A stretch of 64,000 nucleotides of DNA from CBDFKS01 sp965248905 (GCA_965248905.1 CBDFKS010000007.1:434001-498000), one strand, 5' to 3'. Positions 24,873 to 33,916 are shown, counted from the first letter of the stretch. Notes: generated by a model not told the origin, from the letters alone. Program-made: numbers and translations.

Positions 24873-25919
24873 TTACTGGGGATATTTCGCCCCACTGGCT
24901 CCTTCAAAAACCAGACTGGGATCGAACCCTGCCAGGGAATCGGCGCTACCTCCCAAGGCGGGTACAATGATTTCCATGTTGGCCACCATCAGGCCCAGAT
25001 ATGTGTGGCGTGGATCACCGGGTGCTCCGGGCAAATCGTCATCGCGTAGCTCGTCGATAAACCTGGCGCCGCCCTCTTTGGCGATCTGTTCCATCAAGTC
25101 GCTGGCGAAGACTTCAGAGCCGAAGATTGCAGGGACGCCGGTTTCCCTGACCTGCTCTATTAGTTTAGCCACCTCCCTGGCGGAAGGTTCTGTGAAATCT
25201 GAAGGCTGGATAGCACCGATGATTTCCAAGCCATATTGAGTTCCAAAGAAGGGAAACGAGTCGTGATATGTCAATAGCTTGCGATTATCTGGCGGGATAG
25301 TCTGGACTGCAGTTGTGATCCTCTGGTCCAGATCGTCAATTCGGTCCTTAAGTCTGTCATAGTTCTGATCGTAGTAGCTGGTATTGGAGGGGTCCAAGCT
25401 GGATAGCTGGTCTCGGACTAGCTCAGCGTACTTGAGTGCGAGAAGCGGCGATGTCCACAGGTGCGGGTTTGGATGACCTGCCGTCTCAGGAAAAGAGAAG
25501 TCGAACACCCATTGGTCTCGTGAAATGGCCTTGTCAGCCAGCGAGAGCATTACTGCCCCAGACTTCTTATTGGCCTCTGCCATCTCCAAAGTGGGCTGTT
25601 CGAGGAACAAGCCGTTCAGGACTATCAGGTCTGCGTCCGCCAGCGATCTGGCTACAGACGGGGAGAGCTCGAAGGTGTGGGAGTTAACCCCTTCAGGCAC
25701 TACGCCCTCAAGGATAATACGTGTGCCCCCAATATTCTCCACTATGCTGGTGATGGGAGACACCGTAGCGATCACCTTCAACGGTCCTGTTCGAGCTTCC
25801 GTAACGACGGTAGCTGATGGGCTTCCGATTGTGCCTTGAGTTGGAGTTGGATCGCCGCTACAGGCTAACATTCCCAAAGACAGGACCGTTAAAAGCATCA
25901 GTAACGTGCCAGTGAGCAT
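24873..25919 (-). CDS. Zinc-type ABC transporter substrate-binding lipoprotein
   Basis: 348 aa with a lipoprotein signal (LTVLSLGMLAC, cleavage before Cys) and a cluster A-I binding-protein body. Metal ligands are likely His in VNSHTFELSP, His in GHPNPHLWTSP and His in LTYHDSFPFFG, with Glu in FGSEVFAS. Three histidines suit Zn rather than Mn, where the third ligand is usually Glu. There is no long His-rich loop. It is the first gene of the operon with ATPase and permease. The 430 bp upstream contain a near-palindrome at 26049-26068 that could be a Zur- or MntR-type site. Confidence 0.93.
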   Translation of the reverse strand: MLTGTLLMLLTVLSLGMLACSGDPTPTQGTIGSPSATVVTEARTGPLKVIATVSPITSIVENIGGTRIILEGVVPEGVNSHTFELSPSVARSLADADLIVLNGLFLEQPTLEMAEANKKSGAVMLSLADKAISRDQWVFDFSFPETAGHPNPHLWTSPLLALKYAELVRDQLSSLDPSNTSYYDQNYDRLKDRIDDLDQRITTAVQTIPPDNRKLLTYHDSFPFFGTQYGLEIIGAIQPSDFTEPSAREVAKLIEQVRETGVPAIFGSEVFASDLMEQIAKEGGARFIDELRDDDLPGAPGDPRHTYLGLMVANMEIIVPALGGSADSLAGFDPSLVFEGASGAKYPQ

Positions 25920-26349
25920 CCAACGGTTCCTTTAAATAGCTCAGAACTTATCCACGAAAGAAGGTTTTTGGACTTATGGCTTCGCTGAGAGACCGGAAAG
26001 ATTCGGCCGTTCCCTCTTAGGAGCTTATGCACCTGCTATCAATTGTTGTGCAAATAAACGCTATTGCAACTATTGTCGGTTAACTATTGTAGCAGGTTCC
26101 CTAACTTTGTCAAGGCAATCAATAGCTCGGGCGATCCTAGGATTTCTCGGAGACTGCAATGGGCTCGAATCTATGCGTTGGCCGAGTCACATATTCTTAA
26201 TCAGGATGCTCCCCTTGTGCCCTAGACAGGGGTAAGATACAATCCACACCGGAGCTTGGTCTCCCGAATTTCCCCGTGTTCCTTCGGATAGCCTGAACCA
26301 TTATCCACTGTTCCACTGAAGATACAAAAACGTAAGGAGGGGAATCCTA
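25920..26349. other. Divergent regulatory region between the zinc operon and the PuuE-like gene
   Basis: No gene is seen in 430 bp. It holds the dyad at 26049-26068 and, at its right end, AAGGAGGGG, a canonical ribosome site for the gene at 26350. Confidence 0.6.
26049..26068. promoter_or_regulatory. Possible metal-regulator operator upstream of the zinc operon
   Basis: TGCAAATAAACGCTATTGCA is an imperfect palindrome in an AT-rich patch about 130 bp before the binding-protein start. It is in the right region for a Zur/MntR site, but it does not clearly match a consensus I know. Treat it as a candidate only. Confidence 0.3.
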
Positions 26350-27243
26350 ATGACCACCAGAGACTTCGTTGGATACGGTCCCAATCCGCCCGCAATCAAA
26401 TGGCCCAATGATGCTCGTATTGCCATATCGGTAGTAGTGAACTACGAAGAGGGCTCGGAAAACTCGATCCTCGACGGGCAGCCCCACGGAGAGACGATGG
26501 GCGAATCGGCGTCTCCTATCCTAGCAGGAGAGCGTGACCTCGCAAATGAGTCCTTCTACGAGTACGGCAGCAGGGTAGGCGTGTGGAGAATCCTGAATAT
26601 ACTGGACGAATACGATGTGAAGTCGACCTTCTACTGTTGTGCGGTCGCGCTGGAGCGAAATCCGGAGGTCGGTCCCGAGATAGTTCGACGGGGCCATGAA
26701 GTATTCGGACATGGCTACCGCTGGGAAGAGTACTACAAGATGGATCGGGACACCGAGCGAGAGGCCATTAGGAAAGCCGTGGAATCGATGACTCGCACCA
26801 CAGGCCAACGCCCCCTGGGCTGGTACTGTCGTTACGGTCCCAGCGTCAATACTCGGGAGCTTGTGGTGGAAGAAGGGGGATTCATCTACGACTGCAACGC
26901 CTACAACGATGATCTTCCCTACTATACCGAGGTGCACGGGAAGAAATGGCTGGTGGTGCCCTATTCGCTGGAGGTAAACGATGCCAAGTTTTGGCGCGGC
27001 GGTATGATAGCGCCCCGCGATTTTTTCGAGACCGCCCGCAACACCTTTGATCTGTTGTACGAAGAGGGCAGGACCCATCCTAAGATGATGTCCGTCGGTC
27101 TTCATTGCAGGATGATCGGTAAGCCATCCAGAGCGGTGGCCCTTAAGCAGTTCCTAGACTATGCCAAAGGTAAGCCTGGAGTCTTGTTCACTCGGAGAAT
27201 AGATATCGCCCGCTGGTGGCTAGACAAGTATCCCGCTAAATAG
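26350..27243 (+). CDS. PuuE-type polysaccharide deacetylase family protein (allantoinase-like)
   Basis: 297 aa. It resembles PuuE allantoinase, a cofactor-independent member of the polysaccharide deacetylase fold that opens allantoin. The N-terminal segment GYGPNPPAIKWPNDARIAIS, VVVNYEEGSENSILDG, YEYGSRVGVWRILNILDEY, FGHGYRWEEYY and WYCRYGPSVNTRELVVEEGG fit. Start is ATG 26350 after AAGGAGGGG. It stands alone between the Zn operon and the phytoene synthase gene. Other amide or N-acetyl deacetylase substrates are possible. No urate-pathway gene lies next to it. Confidence 0.87.
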   Translation: MTTRDFVGYGPNPPAIKWPNDARIAISVVVNYEEGSENSILDGQPHGETMGESASPILAGERDLANESFYEYGSRVGVWRILNILDEYDVKSTFYCCAVALERNPEVGPEIVRRGHEVFGHGYRWEEYYKMDRDTEREAIRKAVESMTRTTGQRPLGWYCRYGPSVNTRELVVEEGGFIYDCNAYNDDLPYYTEVHGKKWLVVPYSLEVNDAKFWRGGMIAPRDFFETARNTFDLLYEEGRTHPKMMSVGLHCRMIGKPSRAVALKQFLDYAKGKPGVLFTRRIDIARWWLDKYPAK

Positions 27244-27275
27244 ACCCGATTTTTTGGAAACCTGTTTGAGCTGTG

Positions 27276-28376
27276 TCAACCTATTGCCTTCTTGACTCGC
27301 CCGCTTAGATGGTTTATCCAGGCTCGCACCAGAGTATTAGAGGATACACAAGGCAGGGAGAGAAGCATCATCCTGTAGACCCACCTCCGGGTGACTTTGG
27401 ATGGCCTCGACGGGTCTAGCCAGCTCTGATTAGCGGCTAGTTCAGCAAGGGTCGCGATGCCTATCAGGACCGGCCACAGCGCAGCCAGGCGCAGGCGCAC
27501 GCAGCGCCGTGGAATCGCTAGGATATATTCTTCGGCGGCACTGTAGTGATCCAATGCTGCTTTAATGCCGGCTACCAGCAAGGGACTGGCTTGGGACGTA
27601 GTCGACGGAGCGAGTAGCTGCTCAGGTGTAACGTTTATGTCGGTCAGCTCCAATTCTGGCAAGTAGCAGCGTCCGATGCGGAGGTCCTTTGGCACATCCC
27701 TAAGCACATTGGTGAGCTGCAGAGCCTTTCCGAAGCGGACGCCTATTGTGGACATTTTTTCCAAGTCCCACTTTTTCAGCGCTGGTGTGTGAGCCATTGT
27801 AATTGCAGTCCAAAACTCTCCCACACAACCTGCAACGTAATAGGTGTAAAGGTCCAGTTGCTCCCATTCCTTGAGCGCTACAACTTTGTTGGAGTCCTCA
27901 GCTGGGAAGTTCCGAAGGTCCATCTCCATACCTTGAGTGAGCTTTATCACCACATCACGTACCAGATTCCGATCCTCTTCAGGAAGAGCCTCCAGAATTG
28001 AAAAAAGCTCGGACAACGATCTTAAGAGGACCATTTCACTAGGATTTAAGTGCTCAGGGTTCAGGCTGGAGCTAATTTCCTCCAGAGACCGTGCCGTTGC
28101 CGGGCCTTTCACCTGCTCTCTGAAGGTAAGAAGAAGGTTGAGCCGGTACTGGGACTCTAGAAGTTTTGTATCTGCTATAGTGTCGGCCGCCCGCGCTAGC
28201 ATATAGGCTAAACCCACGGGCTCACGGACGCTAGCAGGCAGAACGCGCAGTGTCAGATAAAAGGACCGGGACACACTGCGGAGAACGTCGGTCATCAGAC
28301 GGCGTCGCTGGGTGCTTGTGACTGCTGGCAGATCATCTCCGACGTTGAAATTGGGTGCCGATGACGTGTTACCCAT
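27276..28376 (-). CDS. Squalene/phytoene synthase family protein
   Basis: It condenses two prenyl diphosphates head to head. The first Asp-rich motif is ARAADTIADT and the second is NVLRDVPKDLRIGRCYLP, where both D-x-x-x-D sets bind Mg-diphosphate. SVSRSFYLTLRVLP at the N-terminus is typical. At 366 aa it is somewhat longer than phytoene synthases and nearer squalene synthases. No carotenoid desaturase or hopanoid cyclase gene is in the window, so product is not assignable. The enzyme may use farnesyl diphosphate from the prenyl pathway. Confidence 0.9.
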   Translation of the reverse strand: MGNTSSAPNFNVGDDLPAVTSTQRRRLMTDVLRSVSRSFYLTLRVLPASVREPVGLAYMLARAADTIADTKLLESQYRLNLLLTFREQVKGPATARSLEEISSSLNPEHLNPSEMVLLRSLSELFSILEALPEEDRNLVRDVVIKLTQGMEMDLRNFPAEDSNKVVALKEWEQLDLYTYYVAGCVGEFWTAITMAHTPALKKWDLEKMSTIGVRFGKALQLTNVLRDVPKDLRIGRCYLPELELTDINVTPEQLLAPSTTSQASPLLVAGIKAALDHYSAAEEYILAIPRRCVRLRLAALWPVLIGIATLAELAANQSWLDPSRPSKVTRRWVYRMMLLSLPCVSSNTLVRAWINHLSGRVKKAIG

Positions 28377-28640
28377 TCCTCCTCAATTCGAGACCGTATT
28401 TTGCTGATATTCCCTGGGCATTATGCATTGGTATGTAGTTCGAAGCTAATTCGAGACGGGCTCGAAGACCCTATTCCTGACCGCCATGTAAATATAGCAT
28501 AGCCATCGAATGAGACCTTCGCCAAAACGAATTGACATCGCTATTACCCGGTCATAGTATTAAGGCTGAGTCCGAACGCAAACATCATGGCTCCAAATGG
28601 AGTCCAGGCTGAGAGGGAGTTTCGGGCGAGAAAGCGGGGC

Positions 28641-28877
28641 ATGACGATGAAGGTGTTTGTGCTCATCGAAACAGCGGTTGGCAAAATCAGGGACGTTACC
28701 GATAGTCTTCAAAGGCTTGAAGGAATACAAACTGTAGACGTGGTGACAGGGCCTTACGACGTTATCGCAGTGGTCAGTGCGGACGACATGAATGCGGTGG
28801 GCAGGTTGATCACCGAAAGTATGCATACCATCTCGGGAGTGGTGAGGACCGTGACTTGTGTTTCGGTGGGCAGCTAG
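28641..28877 (+). CDS. Lrp/AsnC-type ligand-binding (RAM) domain protein
   Basis: A 78-aa stand-alone RAM domain of the AsnC_trans_reg type: MTMKVFVLIETAVGKIRDVTDSL then VDVVTGPYDVIAVVSADDMNAV and VRTVTCVSV. These modules form beta-alpha-beta dimers that bind amino acids or other small ligands. There is no DNA-binding domain in this gene. ATG 28641 or 28647 is preferred; the longer frame from 28587 adds non-conserved residues. Partners are not evident. A family-level call is secure; the regulatory target is unknown. Confidence 0.8.
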   Translation: MTMKVFVLIETAVGKIRDVTDSLQRLEGIQTVDVVTGPYDVIAVVSADDMNAVGRLITESMHTISGVVRTVTCVSVGS

Positions 28878-28958
28878 AGGCTTCACGTTTTGATTGGCTT
28901 CCACATCTCTGGGCAGAGGCGCTGATATTCGGCAATTAATAGCTAAGGATGGGTGTGG

Positions 28959-29315
28959 ATGGCCGCGAAGAAAACAGTTGACCTCTGGATGTCCGAGTTA
29001 GACGCAAATCTCGTGCCGATAGCGGAAGCTCTGCGGCTTCTGGTGCTAGACGCTGAACCGGACTTAAAGGAGTCCATCAAGTGGGGAAACCCTGTGTACG
29101 AGAAGAACGGACGGGTGTGCTATCTGGCCAAGAACAAAGACTATGTTACTTTGGGGCTGTTCAACGGTGCCCTTCTTGAAGACTCAGACGGGCTGATAGA
29201 GGGCACTGGTGCCAAGATGAGGCACGTCAAGGTCAGGAAGATTGATGATGTCCAACCCGATCTCTTCGCCCGATGGATACGAGAGTCGGTTACTCTGAAT
29301 TCCAACGATACCTAG
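28959..29315 (+). CDS. DUF1801 domain protein
   Basis: 118 aa from ATG 28959 behind AAGGATGGG. The sequence has the DUF1801/YdhG pattern: LRLLVLDAEPDLKESIKWGNPVYEKNGRVCYLAKNKDYVTLGLFNGA (shown as DLKESIKWGNPVYEKNGRVC, then YLAKNKDYVTLGLFNGA). Members are small cytoplasmic proteins related to iron- and oxidative-stress-associated frataxin-like folds; no biochemistry is settled. It faces the convergent tag-like gene, 20 bp away. Confidence 0.82.
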   Translation: MAAKKTVDLWMSELDANLVPIAEALRLLVLDAEPDLKESIKWGNPVYEKNGRVCYLAKNKDYVTLGLFNGALLEDSDGLIEGTGAKMRHVKVRKIDDVQPDLFARWIRESVTLNSNDT

Positions 29316-29335
29316 ATGCTCACCCAATACCGTTC

Positions 29336-29836
29336 TCAGTGCTCGGTGGGGATCCGTCCCGAGGCCATGAGCCACATGCGGGCGATCTCGGGGCCCATGA
29401 ATCGGAATCTTGCCTTTAGTTCCTTCTGAAGACTGCCCAATTCGTTGCCCTCTAACACATCGTAAAACCACTGACAAAAGGACCCGTGCTCTTCCTGAAT
29501 ATCCCGGATGGCTCGGGCATTGGTTATACATGCCTCGATCTTTTTGCGATTGCGGATGATGGACGCATCGTTTATCAGTCGCTCCACGCTCTTGGGACCC
29601 ATACCGGCAACTTTGGAGACACGCCATCCACGAAAGGCTTTGCGGAAGGCGTCACGACGTGCCAGCACCATTTCCCAGGTCAGGCCCGCTTGAAACACCT
29701 GAAGGCTCATGACCTCGAAAAGGGAGTCGTCGTCCTTCGCACGTTTGCCCCAGACCTCCATGGCATACCACTCTCGCAGAGGATTTCCCAGGGCCCACGG
29801 TGGAATCTCTCGTTCTGATTCGGTCTCGTGACTCAT
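29336..29836 (-). CDS. DNA-3-methyladenine glycosylase I-like protein
   Basis: About 166 aa. The sequence resembles Tag: EWYAMEVWGKRAKDDDSLFEVMSLQVFQAGLTWEMVLARRDAFRKAF (read in parts, e.g. SLQVFQAGLTWEMVLARRDA) and later IIRNRKKIEACITNARAI. The Glu/Trp base-pocket residues are recognisable. The zinc ligands of classical Tag (N-terminal Cys and His, C-terminal His and Cys) are not evident: there is no Cys near the N-terminus, and the C-terminus ends PTEH. So the zinc snap is probably lost. It removes alkylated adenine from DNA if the family role holds. The start is uncertain (GTG 29851 or ATG 29836). Confidence 0.8.
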   Translation of the reverse strand: MSHETESEREIPPWALGNPLREWYAMEVWGKRAKDDDSLFEVMSLQVFQAGLTWEMVLARRDAFRKAFRGWRVSKVAGMGPKSVERLINDASIIRNRKKIEACITNARAIRDIQEEHGSFCQWFYDVLEGNELGSLQKELKARFRFMGPEIARMWLMASGRIPTEH

Positions 29837-29932
29837 AACGTGTTTTGGCACTCATTCAGGTATGTTAGGGACGATGGAGTAATTATATCCTTATTGTGAG
29901 AGATTTGGTTAATAGTACCTTTAGCTGTTGCA

Positions 29933-30349
29933 CTAAGCCTGGGCGGGTGATTCCGACGCATTGCTAAATATCTCATCGCTCCGGTGAAGTCGCAGGGCGA
30001 TATTGTAGGTCTGGCCAACGGCCCTCGGTCTGGGCGAGTGGGCTGCCAGAAATCGCGACATAGCCACCAAGACATGGCGACCCGCATCGGTTCCGCACCT
30101 GGACTGATACTGGCTGAATGCGGCGTCTACAATTTGGAACGAGTGGAAGTCGGAGTCCTCGCGCAGCATGACGTGACCCAGGTTGGCCAGAAGACAGCGA
30201 GGGTCACCATCGCTGCCCAGATATCGTACAACCAATTGGGTCACCTCTTCCACCTGTTGCTGGACATCCATGCTGGTCGGGATTTCGGTGAGCAAAGAAG
30301 CGCTATCAACAGCTTCGTAAGGTCCTTCTGGTATGCGTTGAGGGGGCAT
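29933..30349 (-). pseudogene. Unrecognised gene, probably missing its 5' end at the IS1380 scar
   Basis: A 138-codon frame reading MPPQRIPEGPYEAVDSASLL to the end at 29933 looks like genuine protein in composition: VEEVTQLVVRYLGSDGD, LREDSDFHSFQIVDAAFSQY, HVLVAMSRFLAAHSP. The frame continues upstream into the antisense of transposase DNA, and its first ATG (30347-30349) has no ribosome site. The likely story is that an IS1380-type insertion removed the original start. No function recognised. Confidence 0.55.
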
Positions 30350-30881
30350 GTTGAGGAGGCCGGTGGGAAGGCCGCCGAAGAAACCCATCATCTGGTACGA
30401 CGACTTCTGGTATGAGGCGGGGAGTTGGGACAGCCCCCGGCGGGTGGTGGCCAAGGTGGAGTGGCACCAGGGAGAGCTGTTCCCTCGGGTGGGCTTCATC
30501 GTCACCAATATGTCGGCTGGCCCTGAAGGGGTAGTGCATTTCTACAATGGCCGAGGTACTGCGGAGCAGTGGATCAAAGAGGGCAAGTACGCCCCGAACT
30601 GGACACGGCTGTCTTGCCATCGGTTCGTGGCCAACCAGGTGCGGCTGGCTTTGTTAATCCTGGCCTTCAACCTGGGCAACTTCCTGAGAAGGCTGACTTT
30701 GCCAGAGTCAGTGAAACACTGGTCACTGCGAAGCGTGCAGACCAAGCTCATCAAGATGGGTGGACGTCTGGTGCGGCATGCCAGGAGGTTGGTGTTTCAG
30801 CTTGCTGCGGTAGCGGTGTCCCGGCAGGTGTTCCGGCAAGTGCTGGAGCGTATCGCCGGGCTCCATCCAGCACCAGGGTAA
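30348..30881 (+). pseudogene. C-terminal remnant of an IS1380-family transposase
   Basis: The frame encodes only the last 170 or so residues of a transposase that is normally about 450 aa. RRPVGRPPKKPIIWYDDFWY, then AKVEWHQGELFPRVGFIVTN, FYNGRGTAEQWIKEGKYAPN, WTRLSCHRF and NQVRLALLILAFNLGNFLRR match IS1380 transposases in order. The first two catalytic acidic residues are missing, and the last part with the Glu (GTAEQWIKEGK) remains. The left edge near 30345-30354 abuts the truncated gene. This fragment cannot transpose. Confidence 0.9.
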
Positions 30882-31170
30882 CGAGTATCCATGGGTCATC
30901 GGAGGTGATGAGGGGCAACCAAGGGAGAGGTGCGTGCCTGGAGGGACTGGAAGAGAGCCATAGTGTATCGCGAGTGGCTTTCCCAACCGATGGACCACCA
31001 GCCGACACACCAAAAGGTAGTCCAGTAGGCGCGATAGTGTGTTTGACAGCGTTCCAGTGTGTCCGTACAATCGTCGATGTCAAGGATTATGGGTTCTTTG
31101 GACGCACCCGGCTTGATATGGGAAATGTCGGTATAAAGTCCTTGGAACAAAATAGCGACGCATCTCGTCT
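30882..31170. other. Spacer between the IS1380 remnant and the IS1182-type element
   Basis: No gene is seen. It probably contains the unrecognised right end of the IS1380-like element plus original chromosomal DNA up to the IS1182-type insertion at 31171. Confidence 0.4.
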
Positions 31171-32805
31171 CTAGGAGTCTGAGCAATTAGTGATGCCGGT
31201 CATGGGAGCCTCGAGCAGCGTGGGGCAATAGGGAGACCGCGCGGATGGCCGTGGACGGATTGATCGGATGAATCGCGCCACGGGACCGCTGAAGAAGAGG
31301 AAGATGAGCGGTCGCAGCTTCGAAATGGACCGGTTCGCGCCCTCGTCGCCAGCGGCCTGCTCCGGGTTGACCGGGTGACGCTGGATGGGCAGCAAGGCCG
31401 CGATCTTCTTAACATTGAACGCGGCGCACACCAGGTTCCATTCGCTGCCCACGTTCTGCCTACCCCGATACCAGAACCGCCGGAATCCCATGCCGACCTT
31501 GATCTGCCCGAACACCGGTTCTACCGTACATTTGCGCCGACGATAGAGCTCTCGATGGCCCGTCCCGTCCATAATCCGCTTGAGTTCGCGTTTGGCCAGG
31601 TGACCCTGGCCCACGCTGATCACTTCACGACCATCAGCGGCTTCGTACTGGCCACACGTGCAGGCCACGGGCTCCATCGTCTTGTATGTTCTCGCCCCGT
31701 TGGTGGGATGCTCATGAGCAAAGGCGAAGGTGTGACCGCGGGGGCAAACAAACCTGTCCTGATCCCGGTCGTAGCTGAGGCGGTCCAGTTTGCCTACCTC
31801 CTGACCTTCTTTTCCCTCTCGGGTCGTGGCACACACCGGCGTCACGCCCCGCTTCCGGCAACTGTCCAGCGTGTTCTGGTTCCCGTAGCCCGCGTCAGTC
31901 ACCAACGCCCGGGGCACCTGGTCCAGCTCCTGCTCCATGTGCGCCAGGATCGGTTCGGCTGCGTGTGCGTCACTGACCGAGTCCTCGATATGGTTCGACA
32001 CGATGATCTGGTTGTCCATGTCCACTGCGGCCTGGGCATTATAGACGTATCGAGTCCCGTCCCCCGGCTTGCTAAAGCACCGTGCATCATGGTCCGCAAA
32101 GGAGACCTGCTTCTTCGGGTCGATCGGCTCGTCGGGGTGTTCCCTCTTCTCCCGCTCCTCCAAGGCGGCCTTGGCCTCTTCGATCTTCTCCAGCCGCTGT
32201 TCCCGCCGCGCCAGTTCGTCCGACACCCGGTAGCCATCCGAATCGGGGCTGCATTCCTGGTCCTCCTGCTCGTCGGTGGCCTGCGCCGCCTCGAGCAACT
32301 GCTCAATTTCCACCCTCAGCTTCGATTCCTCCTCCAGCATGCGGCCGTAGCTCATGGCCTTATGCTTGGAAGTGTCGGCCTCTACCTTGGAACCATCCAG
32401 TGCCACCGCACCGAGCCGCGCCAGCCCTAAGGCGCGGGCCAGCTTCACCGTCTGTACGAAGACCTCTTTCATATCGTCCCGGTGCCGCTGCCGGAACTCG
32501 ATGAAGGTCCTGAACACCGGGGTCTCCATGCCCGCCAGGTACTTGAAGGCCAGGTTCTCCTGGCAGGCCCGCTGGAGTTTGCGAGAGCTGAATATCCCAA
32601 CGGTGAAACCGTACAGGATGACCTTCAGCATCAGGCGCGGATGGTAGGCGGGCTGGCCGAGGTTTCCGTAGCGCGCTTCCAGGGCACTCAGATCCACTTG
32701 GTCCACCAAGTCATTGATCAGGTGAGCAGGGTGATTCTCATCCACGAAGTCCTGCAAACTCGGGGGCAGTAGGAATGGTTGGCTTTGATCGTACGATCGA
32801 AACAT
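31171..32805 (-). CDS. IS1182-family transposase
   Basis: DDE transposase of about 544 aa starting at ATG 32805 (MFRSYDQSQPFLLPPSLQDF). It has the DUF772-type N-terminal half (HPRLMLKVILYGFTVGIFSSRK), a charged coiled coil with EREKREHPDEPIDPKK, then VYNAQAAVDMDNQIIVSNHI with the Asp, LVTDAGYGNQNT and the C-terminal CTVEPVFGQIKVGMGFRRFW with Glu. The domain order and Cys pairs (FVCPRGH, ACTCG) match IS1182. No frameshift is present, so it looks intact. The stop codon TAG lies in the outer CTAG of the element's left end. Confidence 0.93.
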   Translation of the reverse strand: MFRSYDQSQPFLLPPSLQDFVDENHPAHLINDLVDQVDLSALEARYGNLGQPAYHPRLMLKVILYGFTVGIFSSRKLQRACQENLAFKYLAGMETPVFRTFIEFRQRHRDDMKEVFVQTVKLARALGLARLGAVALDGSKVEADTSKHKAMSYGRMLEEESKLRVEIEQLLEAAQATDEQEDQECSPDSDGYRVSDELARREQRLEKIEEAKAALEEREKREHPDEPIDPKKQVSFADHDARCFSKPGDGTRYVYNAQAAVDMDNQIIVSNHIEDSVSDAHAAEPILAHMEQELDQVPRALVTDAGYGNQNTLDSCRKRGVTPVCATTREGKEGQEVGKLDRLSYDRDQDRFVCPRGHTFAFAHEHPTNGARTYKTMEPVACTCGQYEAADGREVISVGQGHLAKRELKRIMDGTGHRELYRRRKCTVEPVFGQIKVGMGFRRFWYRGRQNVGSEWNLVCAAFNVKKIAALLPIQRHPVNPEQAAGDEGANRSISKLRPLIFLFFSGPVARFIRSIRPRPSARSPYCPTLLEAPMTGITNCSDS

Positions 32806-32934
32806 TGGCGCCTCCGTAGCGTGGACCTCCAGTCTACAAGAACTCCCTGTCCCCACCCAAGCGTCGCTCCTTGCGGAAATCGCGCGAGTACAGCAGTGCC
32901 CCGGCACCACACGACTAATTGCTCAGGCTCCTAG
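31171..32934. mobile_element. IS1182-family insertion sequence, apparently complete
   Basis: Inverted ends GAGTCTGAGCAATTAGT (left, 31175-31191) and its complement at 32914-32930 (one mismatch) bound a 1764-bp element. CTAG lies at both outer edges (31171-31174, 32931-32934). CTAG is palindromic and could be a target duplication or part of the ends. The element carries one transposase gene on the minus strand. No partner copy is in this window. Confidence 0.92.
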
Positions 32935-33004
32935 TTATGATAGGCAAAGAATTGGACAGCACGGAGCGAATCACAGTGAAGTACAGAAATCAGGATGAAC
33001 ACAA

Positions 33005-33916
33005 ATGGGCAGGATGAAAGGTCTCGCAGCAATCCTTGGCGTTGCGGTGCTGATGGTCGTCGTAGCGGCGTGTGGAAATGGAGCTGAACCGACTTCCCTC
33101 AGTGATGAGGTGCCGACCCCGGCTCCGCCCACAGTAGGCGGGACAACCTCGACGGATTCAAACCCGCCAACTACGCCCATCGTTTCCCACAAGGACTATG
33201 TAAGTCTGGTGGACAATCTGAGAGCGGCGGGAGCGACTGTTGATCCTGCGGGCACCGTGTCATCGGACTTCTTCGCACCGCAGGGGCAGTTGTTGACTGT
33301 GAACGGCGAACGTGTTGAGACGTTCGAATTTGCCAGTGCGGAAGAAGCTGATGCCGCAGCCGACGGCGTTTCAGCAAGCGGCAGCTCAATCAGCAGAGTC
33401 GACTCCGAAACGGAGATGGGTGTCGCGAGTTCAATCCTGTGGGAGAAACCACCACATTTCTACAAGGCTGGCAAACTGATCGCCCTATACGTCGGGTGCG
33501 ACAGTGATGTTATCAACGTACTCAAGGAGACCATGGGACCCCAATTCGCAGGGGGCGCGGGTGTGTCGCAGTGCCCCGATCAGGTTCCACCAACTACTAT
33601 GGAGATCAGCCAGGCCCTGGAGGCGGCCGAAGGATCCGAAGTCACGGTCAACGGAATGTTAATTGCCAACAGGGACGGCAAAACCCGACTATGCAGCGTA
33701 CTGCTCGAGTCCGACCCGCCCCAGTGTGGAGGCTACCGAATCGATCTGCTGGGGTTTGACGCGAGTTCTGTGCCAAATTCTAAAACGCCCCAGAGGCCGA
33801 GCGAGATACAGACCGCCAGGTGGACTGACAGCCCAATCACCGTCACTGGAATCAAAGGGATCGGTGGGCTGGTTAAGGTGCGACTGTTGAACGAGGCCAC
33901 GGAGGGCGATAGCTGA
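33005..33916 (+). CDS. Lipoprotein of unknown role
   Basis: 303 aa. The N-terminus has a short basic start, a hydrophobic stretch and the lipobox VVVAACGN, then a PTPAPPTVGG linker. It starts at ATG 33005 behind AGGATGAA. The first domain (about 60-190) has no clear family: YVSLVDNLRAAGATVDPAG and FEFASAEEADAAADGVSA. The C-terminal part resembles an OB-like domain: EGSEVTVNGMLIANRDGKTRLCSVL, DSPITVTGIKGIGGLVKVRLL. It should be anchored outside the membrane. Just right of the IS, it may be unrelated to its neighbours. Confidence 0.78.
   Translation: MGRMKGLAAILGVAVLMVVVAACGNGAEPTSLSDEVPTPAPPTVGGTTSTDSNPPTTPIVSHKDYVSLVDNLRAAGATVDPAGTVSSDFFAPQGQLLTVNGERVETFEFASAEEADAAADGVSASGSSISRVDSETEMGVASSILWEKPPHFYKAGKLIALYVGCDSDVINVLKETMGPQFAGGAGVSQCPDQVPPTTMEISQALEAAEGSEVTVNGMLIANRDGKTRLCSVLLESDPPQCGGYRIDLLGFDASSVPNSKTPQRPSEIQTARWTDSPITVTGIKGIGGLVKVRLLNEATEGDS

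Noticed and set aside
29984..30415. A 143-codon plus-strand frame
   Set aside because: It is opposite the more protein-like minus-strand frame 29933-30349 and lacks family features.
31375..32430. A 351-codon open frame on the plus strand inside the transposase gene
   Set aside because: It is antisense to a clear IS1182 transposase with family motifs; low chance of being real.
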